A DNA stretch of 64,000 nucleotides from Petasospora fabianii (lineage: Eukaryota > Ascomycota > Saccharomycetes > Phaffomycetales > Wickerhamomycetaceae): NCBI GenBank assembly GCA_022641835.1, contig CP048715.1:1488001-1552000 (forward strand), read 5' to 3'. Position numbers and translations under genes: made by a program. A model generated the notes under the pieces. That model searched no databases and was not told the DNA's origin. It worked only from the letters and a program-made list of their open reading frames with translations. This document shows, piece by piece, positions 47,221-56,210 of the stretch; within the stretch, counting starts at the first letter, position 1; each line of letters begins with the position of its first letter.

Positions 47221-50200
47221 ACACGTATTCATTCCAAAATCTTTATCAGAACGACTTCTAAACTGTGTGTGAGCATGGTGTTCAGGTGTTATCCTATCTC
47301 CGCCTACGCCAGGCGCCAAATCTATCGATTACGGCTGCAGCCGAAGCCGAAGCTGATGCGTAACCGCCTGCGCCACAGTGCAGCTGTCTCAGCTGCTCGA
47401 TATTGTCCGCTTGACTCACCAAAGCCTTTTCCACCCCACGCTGGACGAGTGTGCTCCATGGATTTGTTGATACCGTGGGTGAGACCATAGGACCCTTGAG
47501 CCCATGTGTACCGAATTTCGAGAGACGTTTCTCTCTTCTATGGTGTCTTTGTGATCAATTCTGCTAATTTGGTTGTAAGTCCGACGTAAAGCTCGCACTA
47601 GTCATAAACCCGAAACTTTAGGGACTCCATCATTGGCCCCTTGAGAGACAGTTTTCCACAATCTTCTCTGCTAACTACACTAATAGGCAAAATACACCAG
47701 ACAGGTACTAGAGCAAACACCAAGGGAGTCTAGAACATATGAAACATGCAGCAATGAAGTGAGCTGGACAGTGATAGTGTGCGTGTTTCTGTGTGTATCT
47801 TTGATTGCGAGCGCAAATAAGGACCCTCCCGGTGGCGAGAACGAGAACATTACAGCTACCCATATACGCCATGTGATCGTATGCTGTATGATTGAGGATT
47901 CTACGTCATTTTGCTCTCAATATCAAACCAACAGACTCGCTTGCAATGATGAATAGTTGACATGTAGAGCTCATGCGCGCTCGACTTTAGCAAGCCAATC
48001 AGGACACAGCCTCACCTGTACGTCTTAAGCGTGGGCTTCCTGTGTGCAAATGACACGACACGGCTGAGCTCCGTAATACAAATTCGTTCGATGGTTGCCC
48101 CTATCGACACATATTGAGTATATGCTACACTATTCCGGCGTATTGGCGTGTGCCTGGGATTAAGGTTTTAAAGTTCCAACGGTCAAACTTAATTTTCATG
48201 GAAGAGAAGCCTCTGTCCCATGCATGTATCACGGCCAATGCCATGTCGTGCAGGACAGAGAGGGACACTTGAGGATGCTGTGTTCCCTCGTTGTCAGGGA
48301 AATGTGTCATATGGATTGGATAGTGTGTTTGCTTTTTGCTTCTGAGTCGACATCGCTTAGGCGTATGTGTCATGTCTCTTGTGTCTCGGTGGAATGTCTT
48401 CATCTTCTTTGCTTCTTCTTCTAACTTCGACGGCATTGCCTCACTGGAGACAATAGACACCGAGGATACATCGGAATAGAGCTCATGATGGTCATCAGTT
48501 CATCACTAACTCTATTTTGATAGTACGGAGTCCGTGTCTACCGCGTTAAAACTACCTAGTTGTGAATGAGTGCTAACTTCTACGTTTTCTCGAGGCAAGG
48601 TCCGTGCCATCGAACGTGTAGTCGTCTCGTCGTATTAACACCAAGTTCCGAGTAAGAGCAAACCTTGATTTTGTCTCAATTGTTGATGGGACGGAGAGAC
48701 TGCGTTAAAGAGAGTGTGCGATAAAACTAGAGATACATGAGCTTCCGGAGCTACCGTTTGCTATAATATGAACTTTCTTGCTCTGATGCCCTTCTTTGTT
48801 CTACACATTAGTGTGTTTCATGAATCTTTGTCAAGATACTGAGGCATTTCATGAAGAAGTCTTTGTACACTGTTTTTGTCTCTCATCTGTCAAACGAACG
48901 CCTGTGTTGTTGTCCAGTCAGCAAGAGAGTGTTGATAAACACACTCGGCCAAACCTTAGCGGCTCAAAAACATCCTTTATCTCTACACATAGGCCCTCTA
49001 GTTCTTTCCCCAAAGTTATTTGAGATCATCGTTAACGTAAACATTCCGTGCGTATGGGACACTGCAACAGCTCTAACTTTGAAATGTAGAGACAACAAAT
49101 GGCCTTTAGGGTATTTTTTATCAGGAATTGCCCTATTTAATACGCAATCTGATAAAGCCGATAAAACAACGTTGCTGTCAAATAAACACACATCTAGTCC
49201 GTGACACACCACTTGGCAAATACGCAACTGAAGGGACCCGTTAAGTGGGTTGTGCGTTACATCACGGACAATGCATGGGTAAGTTTCCATGGCGTCATCG
49301 TTTAAGAACTGAGATACTGGTAGGGTCAAAGAATGGGGTTGGAGAGAGCGATACGTGGGTGTCATTTCGATAGCAAGGAAAGAATCCAAAGTTGCTCTTT
49401 GTAGATGCTAAGGTTAATAATGGAATGTGTGAAGGAAATAAACATCAAAGAGTAGAAGGTTGCTACCCAAAAGAGATGAGCGCTATCGGCGACAGGATTC
49501 AGGATATCTCCCAGACTGAAAAAAAAAGCAGGGTTGTGTATGTTTCTCTTATCATGTTCATTACTCAAGTGTTCATTATAGGTTGTACCGTTGAAACATT
49601 GGTCTGACTCGTAAAATTAACGGCTTGACATACTGTAAGGCAGGAGAGCACGGAACCACCATATGCCACCCATGACTAGACAAGACACCACTGAACTCTT
49701 CCCCTCATCTCGCTTTATTAAGTAATGACGAGCATCCGCGCTTATATGTGTATGTGTAAATAAAGTAAACCCTCTTTGCTCTATGGTGGAGAACAAAGGT
49801 TTGTCCTTGCCACGAGACAAATAGAGCAATCTCAAAGTAACGAACTAAGCGGTTGCTGCTACTACTGCTACTAGATGGTGGGCTCATAAAGAAGGATAAA
49901 TACTCCCATTCAACGCTTTTTTGGACTTATTAAAACCAGTGTATACATTGTTTAAAGTTTACACTATATAGCTACCTAGATATGTGTGTTGCACTGTGTA
50001 TTTGGGGAACAATCAAGAGATATGCATTGTCACTTCGGGGACGCATATTCCAACTTTAACGTCTACGAAGGTTTGACAATAGGAAACCGTACTGTAGATT
50101 AAGGAAAAAGGACAACTTGGTCCTTCCACAACATTATGATTGCTAAGGACATTGTACAGTTTTTATGTTTTGGTGCTATATGTGTAGCTTATGGACACGG

Positions 50201-51567
50201 GACAGATTTGACACAAGATGTATGGAGCGCAGTAGGGAAGAGCAAACAAAGAATCGCGTATTCCCCATCCGAGTTTACGACGGGCCCTGCAGATAGGCAG
50301 CCTCGGTAAAGACTTCTCTTCAAAGATCTATGTAAGTCTAGAACTTAACACCACAGTGCTGTTTTGCAAGTATCAAGTGTGAGGTGCTGGGAGCTTTCCC
50401 CTGTTATGGGTTGTTCAATAGGGTCTTACCACCTGCGTTTACCCCACAAACGCGACCACCGTGTAGTCGCCGGTAGTCTTCACCGGAAACATCGACGCGA
50501 CGGATACAGTAAATTCTGTTGTTGGTCTTGGTTAGACCTGTTATGGAGCTTGTGTAAACAGCCTGTACGCTAGACTCAAGTACGCAAGAAAGTCTTTATC
50601 GTCTGAAGAATCCAGCGCATTTGCCTATGTTTCCTTCTTCTCCAAGAACTGAGCACTCTTCCGCCGGGCCTAGTCGCCAACCCTACTATAATGAGTCCTC
50701 TGATGTCACGGTACGACTACTGCCATCCCTGCTGACTCTTGCTTGGCGCTGGTTGGTGTTCCTAGCATGAGTGGGTTGAACGGTGACCAATGAAAGACAA
50801 CCTCTTGAGGTCAAGGGTGGGGTTAGGTGCTCAGGTGTTCTGGTTGTGCAGTTGATCGAAAATGAGGCTCCGAAAAGGTGCGAAAATGTAAACAAACAAC
50901 GGCGCTGCTGCGGATGGGACGCTATAGACAGCTCGCTAGAGCAGCCCTAAAGACCAGCTGACTTAGAGTAAGACATAGCAAGAACAATAAACAACACTTA
51001 GCCGAAGAGATTCTTGTGTGTTGATCTCTTGTGGCATAGAGGAGATAAACAGCGGGTCCTGTGGCTCTGGGATGGTCAAGTGGGGTGAGTTGCGTCCGCA
51101 GACGCGATTTGCTGCGATGTTTGTTGTTTTTCAATCCAATTTGGTAAAAAACTGGTCCGTTTGGAGCGACTCTCTGCAGAACTTCCGTGGAAATGTGCCG
51201 GGATTCCCCCTTTCGCGCCGGAATGCTATGGCTTAACTATGTGTTGCTATAGTGATGCCGAGTGTTTACCTGTCCGAATCGGGAAGAGCATATGCACTTT
51301 AGCGCACGAGTGCAGCTAGGGCGTCGACGTTTCAACAACAACAACAACAAGAATGTTGCCATTTGCCCACCGTCGGGGGAATCACAAGAAAAATTTGAGT
51401 TGTTCCACGTTGTACCATCAACAGGGTCTTGTCTCCATATCACCAAACAAACTCGTTTGAAAGCACTCCAGTCATTCCTTTACCTATTCCGAGTGCCATA
51501 CCCGTCTGTTTACACAACTTCACTCGAAACTCCCACACACAGCTTCCAACAAATCGCCAAATAAGGT

Positions 51568-51637
51568 ATCAAGGCAATAACAACAACAGCAACAACAACA
51601 ACAACAACAACAACATCATCATCAACATCATCAACTC
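51568..51637 (+). repeat. CAA/CAT trinucleotide leader repeat
   Basis: About fifteen CAA units (with AACAGC and ATC interruptions) run to within ten bases of the GPI-protein ATG. A shorter CAA run occurs at 51336-51349. A C/A-only leader of this kind is common for highly translated yeast mRNAs. Confidence 0.75.
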
Positions 51638-51646
51638 TCTTTTAAG

Positions 51647-52492
51647 ATGCTTGTCAAGAACGCCGTTATCCCACTCGCTCTCGCTGCCAGTGCTGCTGCC
51701 CAAGAGGCCACCACCACTTACACCTCTACCATTTTGACCACCTACACCTTGTTGACCCCAGAAGAGTCCTCTTCCCTTTCTGCCGCTGCCGAGGCCTCCG
51801 CTGCCTCCGCTGCCTCTGAGGCTTCTGCTGCTTCTGAAGCTTCTGAGGCGTCCGTTGCCTCTGCCAACAGTGCTGCTTCTGAGGCTTCTGCTGCTTCTGC
51901 TGCCTCTGTTGAGTCTGCTGAGTCTGCTGCTTCAGTTGCCTCTGTCGCTTCTGCTAAGTCTGCTGCCTCTGAAGCATCTGAAGCATCTGAAGCATCTGCT
52001 GCTTCCGCTGCTTCTGTCGAGTCTGCTGCTTCTGTTGCTTCTGCTGAGTCTGCTGCATCTGCCTCTTCTGCTTCCGCTGCTGCTGCTGCTTCTGAGGCTT
52101 CCGAGGCCTCTGCCGCTTCAGTTGCCTCAGTTGCTTCTGAGTCCTCTTACGAAGCTTTCATCTCTGCCTCCGAGGCCTCTGCCGCTTCAGTTTCTAGTGT
52201 GTCGGCTGCTGCTAAGTCTTCCTCTCTTGCCTTGTCCAAGGCTAACGGTCTTCTCGCTATTGCTTCTGATGCTTCCAACTCAACCAGCACTACATCCCAC
52301 CACAACTCCACTACCCTCACATCCCACTCTCACTCACAGTCCTCTTCAACAGATGTTGTTAAGGCTACCTTGACCTCTCTTACAAGTTCGGATGCCTCTA
52401 CATCTTCCTCCTCTGACTTCGCCCATGCTCAGGGTGTCCCAGTCGCCATGACATTTGGTGTTTTGGGTTTGATCCTCGGTGCCTTGCTCTGA
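51647..52492 (+). CDS. GPI-anchored cell-wall protein with Ser/Ala/Glu repeats
   Basis: 281 residues. A signal peptide (about 1-19) leads into a short Thr-rich stretch (TTTYTSTILTTYT). Then about 140 residues of Ser/Ala repeats follow with period three, where acidic or valine residues often fill the third place (ASEASAAS, SVESAES). A Ser/Thr/His-rich stalk comes next, and a C-terminal GPI signal ends in a hydrophobic tail (GVPVAMTFGVLGLILGALL). Codons are strongly biased to GCT/GCC and TCT/TCC, which suggests high expression. It resembles structural mannoproteins of the cell wall; no catalytic domain is seen. No S. cerevisiae ortholog can be named because repeats dominate. Confidence 0.85.
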   Translation: MLVKNAVIPLALAASAAAQEATTTYTSTILTTYTLLTPEESSSLSAAAEASAASAASEASAASEASEASVASANSAASEASAASAASVESAESAASVASVASAKSAASEASEASEASAASAASVESAASVASAESAASASSASAAAAASEASEASAASVASVASESSYEAFISASEASAASVSSVSAAAKSSSLALSKANGLLAIASDASNSTSTTSHHNSTTLTSHSHSQSSSTDVVKATLTSLTSSDASTSSSSDFAHAQGVPVAMTFGVLGLILGALL

Positions 52493-53195
52493 TTTCATTG
52501 AGAATCCATCATTGACAAACTGTCTCCTACATTTTCCACTTGCTCATACAATGAAGCACACTACTTCGTTGTGTATCTTAACCTTTATCCATTCCCATCA
52601 TGCTCTATTCCTCACTGTTTATGGTTGGGGTCTCAATTTAATCTGTTAGTGTTGGTTTTGTCGCTTTGCTCATCCCTTTTTTTCTTTGCTTTTTGTCTAA
52701 CGATGATAATGATTGCTATTGTGGTCCTTGATTTATTATTCTTTTTGTCCTATCTCTACTTCTTGTTGCCCACGGCCCGAAGCTTTATTTATACCAGTTG
52801 CTTTCTTTTCCCGCCACTTCTTCAACACCGATCGCATTGTTTCTACCACTGGTGTCTTGAATACCAACAACATCTAAGCTGTTGTTTGAAGGATCACTCA
52901 GTATTCATTTGCTACTATTTTTGCTCTTTTTGCTAATACCCCCACCAGTCTGCTTTTTGTCTATGGGCGTGCTTTTTTTTGTACTTGACTTTACTGCTGT
53001 TCCAAAGGACTGTTTTATATTGATTTTAATAAACCACCGTAACGTAAAACAAGAAGCTTTGTAAGTATGCATGTACTAGGATTACAAATATTCAAGTAAT
53101 ATCAAATATGCAAAGAGGTCGCACGATATATTCATGACTATTTGGTGAAATATATCGTGCTATGTATTGAATCATGAGTACAGATAATGCTAATC
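52493..53195. other. intergenic between GPI gene and RRP9 (convergent)
   Basis: 703 bases, T-rich near the GPI gene (typical 3' UTR), without convincing ORFs. A strong inverted repeat lies close to the RRP9 stop (listed separately). Confidence 0.5.
53121..53160. repeat. 12-bp inverted repeat in the RRP9 3' flank
   Basis: GCACGATATATT (53121-53132) and AATATATCGTGC (53149-53160) are perfect reverse complements separated by 16 bases. The nearer arm starts 36 bases past the RRP9 stop codon, so the hairpin would lie in the RRP9 3' untranslated RNA. Confidence 0.85.
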
Positions 53196-54827
53196 TCACT
53201 GCTTCAACACCTGTTGATCAATCACAGCAGAATATAAGCTGTTACGAGCACCTTGGATACGAGTGTCGATCCAACGTCCCAGTCTGTGTTCCTTGGAAAG
53301 AGCAGCTATGACACGGATGCTCTCCTTACCATGAGCACCACTCTCAGCGGTCTCGATCCTTGTAACAATACCCTTGGCGTTTGGGAGGGATCCCAGTAAT
53401 GTGAATCCTCTCAAGTTTTCATCAAGCTTCCACAATTTGATCTCTCCGTTCCATGAGCCAGAAAGGAACACGTTGGAGTATGGGATAGCGTGCACAGCTG
53501 TGATCCAGTATGGTTGTTGGGCAGGCACTTGTTGTGCTCTGACGGCTGGGTCAGCCTCGGCAGATGCTTGTTCTGGTGTAAATTGTGGAAGAAGGCCATG
53601 TGCTGTGTGTTGAATGAAAAGTGGTTTCTTCTTGGCGAGAGACCACAGTGATATGCTTCCGTTATCTGAGCCTGTGACGAAGTGTGAATCATCAATCATG
53701 GAGACACAGTCGATCGAACCTTCAGCAAAGAATGGTTCATCGTCATCGTCATCAACATCCATCTCATCGTCTTCTGTCTTCTTTTTATTCTTTTTGCTCT
53801 TCTTTTTCTCCGACTCACCACCTCTGAAAGTAAGTCTAGACTCCTCTGGGATCTTCCAAAGCATGGCACATCGATCTCTAGCACCAACAGTAACACAACG
53901 CTCCTGTCCAAGGGCTGAAACATCGACAACAGCATCTTGATGACCGTAGAGTGTCTCCTTTGTGGCCTGGTTACCAACACTGTAAGTTCTCACTTTGAGG
54001 TCTGCACATGCAGCATAAAGATCATCAGAGTTACGACGGAACACTAACCCCAGTACAACACCATCACGCTGGCGTGTCTCTATAACACGCTGACATGCTA
54101 GCGATTCTGTACTCCACACAACCATCTTCTTGTCTCTTCCTCCTGTCACGACCCACTTACCATTCGGTGAGGCCGATACTGCGAGAATCTCATCACTGTG
54201 ACCATTGCGTGTTGGGTCATTGTCAATCTCAGCAAAACGCTTTCCACCCTTGGTATGTTTGAGTCTGAGTGGCTTTTTCTCAAAATCTTTGATGTCGTAT
54301 TTAACAAGTTCCATGTCCTTAGAGACGGTGTATGCAAATGGGTATCTGACAGAGAGTCCTGTCAATGACTTGGAGCCCACACGGGTGACTTGTGTCTTGG
54401 CCTCTGAGAGAAGCAAGTTATCGGCAATGAAGCGATACACATGTCCTTTTGTTTCAGCCACATCCTCCTTGAGTCTTTTGGAAATGATCTCTTCATCGAG
54501 ATCCTTAGCATCAAAGTCATATTCACCAACTTCCTGCTTCAAGTTCTCCAAGTACTGCTTGGCGAGACGACGACGTTTATCGGCAGCGTTCTCATTGGCA
54601 AACTCCTCTTCAGAATCAATTTCTTCAGCAGTGTCTATGCTCTCATCATCATAAGAGACATTTCCTTGTTCATCCTCGGAATCACTAATGCCAGATATTT
54701 CTTCATCTGATACTGTCGTAGACTTATCCTGTCTAGCCCTCTTGTTGCTCTGTGGGGCAGACTGCGCCCTTCTTTTGTTCTTGTTTTTGCGCTTGGAAGG
54801 ATCCGAGAGGAATGGATCACCGGCCAT
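53196..54827 (-). CDS. RRP9: U3 snoRNP protein Rrp9 (U3-55K)
   Basis: 543 residues (S. cerevisiae 573). A basic nuclear-localisation region and a long acidic stretch (about 40-80) lead into the family helix DKRRRLAKQYLENLKQEVGEYDFDA. A seven-bladed WD40 propeller fills about 145-540, with VTGGRDKKMVVW, AACADLKVRTYS, TVGARDRCAMLW, TGSDNGSISLW and SGSWNGEIKLW; a Lys-rich acidic insertion interrupts it at about 340-370. Rrp9 binds the B/C motif of U3 snoRNA and is needed for early 18S rRNA cleavage in the small-subunit processome. The promoter carries PAC and RRPE boxes, which fits ribosome-biogenesis control. Confidence 0.93.
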   Translation of the reverse strand: MAGDPFLSDPSKRKNKNKRRAQSAPQSNKRARQDKSTTVSDEEISGISDSEDEQGNVSYDDESIDTAEEIDSEEEFANENAADKRRRLAKQYLENLKQEVGEYDFDAKDLDEEIISKRLKEDVAETKGHVYRFIADNLLLSEAKTQVTRVGSKSLTGLSVRYPFAYTVSKDMELVKYDIKDFEKKPLRLKHTKGGKRFAEIDNDPTRNGHSDEILAVSASPNGKWVVTGGRDKKMVVWSTESLACQRVIETRQRDGVVLGLVFRRNSDDLYAACADLKVRTYSVGNQATKETLYGHQDAVVDVSALGQERCVTVGARDRCAMLWKIPEESRLTFRGGESEKKKSKKNKKKTEDDEMDVDDDDDEPFFAEGSIDCVSMIDDSHFVTGSDNGSISLWSLAKKKPLFIQHTAHGLLPQFTPEQASAEADPAVRAQQVPAQQPYWITAVHAIPYSNVFLSGSWNGEIKLWKLDENLRGFTLLGSLPNAKGIVTRIETAESGAHGKESIRVIAALSKEHRLGRWIDTRIQGARNSLYSAVIDQQVLKQ

Positions 54828-54911
54828 ATCTGTATAAATGAAAGGGATGGATCTGTGAGCTATGTATTTGACAAACTTAGGTCTCTAAGGTCTCTCTTTA
54901 TTATGCCTTGT

Positions 54912-54934
54912 GTTGAAATTTTTTCCCGCGATGA
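54912..54934 (+). promoter_or_regulatory. RRPE plus PAC boxes upstream of RRP9
   Basis: An RRPE-type run TGAAATTTTTTC at 54912-54923 is followed within three bases by an exact PAC box GCGATGAGC at 54926-54934. The pair lies about 85-105 bases before the RRP9 start. In yeasts this closely spaced pair (Stb3 and Dot6/Tod6 sites) marks the ribosome-biogenesis regulon. Confidence 0.85.
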
Positions 54935-55093
54935 GCAGTGGAAATGGTATGGGCACGCACACAATAAAGATTTTGGTATGAGAGCCAGTGATCATAGTGC
55001 CAGATCTTGGGCTCCCGAGAGGCAAAAAACACAGGAATCTTAGCTACAAGTTCATTGAATAGGTAGTTAGTTGTCATTAAACGTTAATATGCA

Positions 55094-55970
55094 TCAATTT
55101 TCCGGGTTCTTAGCACTCTTCTCTTTTAGTATTTCCACGGCTCTCGCTTCATCACCAATGATTGAGTAGATTCCCAGGATATCCACCACATCTTTGTAAG
55201 GAGTATCCTCTATCTGTATTCCACGCAAGTACTCATCAATCACTGCCTGGAATTCAATCCTCAGAATGTTGATCTGATCGAGATGATTGTTGATGAACTG
55301 GTACACTGGTAATGTTGTGACTAGTTGATGGATGGTGAGGTAAAGCGATGTCAACTGTTTGATGACCTCAATTTGTATGCTGCTTTTGTTTTGGTTGAGT
55401 AGAAGCTCGAATTTGGAGATGAAGCTGTCGAGCAGAATCATCTGCTGTGCGTGACGCTGCGGGCCATATGTTAGTAGATTGATCTCAGGGCTTTTAAGCG
55501 AGAAGTAATGGATATCATACTTTTAGTTCTTGTAATTTGGAGATAGTACTCAATGACTGCTTAACATGCTCTTGTGATTCTGCAAGCCTCTTATTCTCGT
55601 CAGTAAGTTTCCTTTTATACTTTGTTGCGTCAATTCTGAGTTTATCAACGAGCCCTTCACCACCTTCAAGTGCTTTCCCCAGATTGATGAAATCAAAGTA
55701 GTCATTATTCACAAGATCAAAGAGTTCTTGGTCCAGCTCCCTCAGTAAGTCATTCAACTCGGTTTGGAGATCCTCTAGAAGCGTATAACGGTAATGTTGG
55801 AAGAGGAAGTGGTCCACATTGAAGGAAACTTCCTTAATATTGATGATGGATTGATACGGATTCTCTGGATCGATTTTCAAATCTTTCAGAAACGCCTCAC
55901 GCGTGATTCTTCTTAGATATGGGAACTGCTCCTCTTCTTCATCCAGATCAAAGTCATCAAGTGCTGCCAT
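55094..55970 (-). CDS. COG2: Conserved oligomeric Golgi complex subunit Cog2, one intron
   Basis: Two exons: 55970-55521 and 55456-55094, giving 270 residues (S. cerevisiae Cog2/Sec35 has 262). The 64-base intron has a GTATGA donor, a CTACTAAC branch site and a CGCAG acceptor; both junctions are in phase, joining QELK to RHAQQ. Retention would stop translation after one extra codon. The N-terminal half has the Cog2 signature FNVDHFLF ... LEDLQTELNDLLRELDQELFDLVNNDYFDFINLGKALEGG followed by coiled coil. The complex tethers retrograde intra-Golgi vesicles. S. cerevisiae COG2 (YGR120C) lies next to NUP57 (YGR119C), which is also nearby here. Divergent from CTF4. Confidence 0.88.
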
Positions 55971-56123
55971 GTTAACCGTTTGCTGTCTTTCACACCGTTA
56001 AATACCAGATTAGCTAAGAGTCCCTTATGCTCTCCAAAGTCGTGTTCAAGTCGGATCTGCCTACGAACACAACCGACTTCCGAGGTCGTTGTTGCCCCGG
56101 CAAAAAGCATTTCGCATCTCGCG

Positions 56124-56142
56124 ACGCGTAAAACAGACGCGT
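56124..56142 (+). promoter_or_regulatory. two MluI cell-cycle boxes upstream of CTF4
   Basis: ACGCGT occurs twice, at 56124-56129 and 56137-56142, 69-87 bases before the CTF4 start in the COG2-CTF4 divergent promoter. This is the binding core of MBF (Mbp1-Swi6), which drives G1/S expression of DNA-replication genes. Confidence 0.8.
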
Positions 56143-56210
56143 CCAAACTAATCGTAGTGACTTTTCTCTTTAGATTAAAGGCTTTTGAACCGCTGTGACT
56201 TCATCAAATT

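Larger units (their letters stand above)
43410..51646. other. 8.2-kb gene-free region
   Basis: Between the divergent HMG-box gene and the GPI cell-wall gene there are about 8.2 kb with only short, unrecognisable frames on both strands (the longest about 140 codons). Base composition is ordinary apart from an AT-rich island at 46923-47220. No retroelement, LTR pair, tRNA or snRNA was recognised. Long upstream regulatory DNA and centromere are the main candidates; see findings. Confidence 0.6.

Noticed and set aside
47294-47488. 64-codon minus-strand frame with an Ala/Ser run next to the AT-rich island
   Set aside because: Short, ends in a basic run, no family; GC-rich local composition explains the open frame.
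48964-49389. 141-codon frame in the 8.2-kb gap
   Set aside because: No recognisable domain, erratic codon choice, and overlapping frames of similar length on the other strand.
43410-51646. LTR retroelement or solo LTRs as filling of the large gap
   Set aside because: I looked for paired ends, tRNA-primer-like sites and reverse-transcriptase or integrase motifs and saw none; a repeat search against the whole genome was not possible here.
51855-52373. 172-codon Leu/Pro-rich frame overlapping the GPI protein
   Set aside because: A frame-shifted reading of the Ser/Ala repeat; open only because of the repeat's composition.
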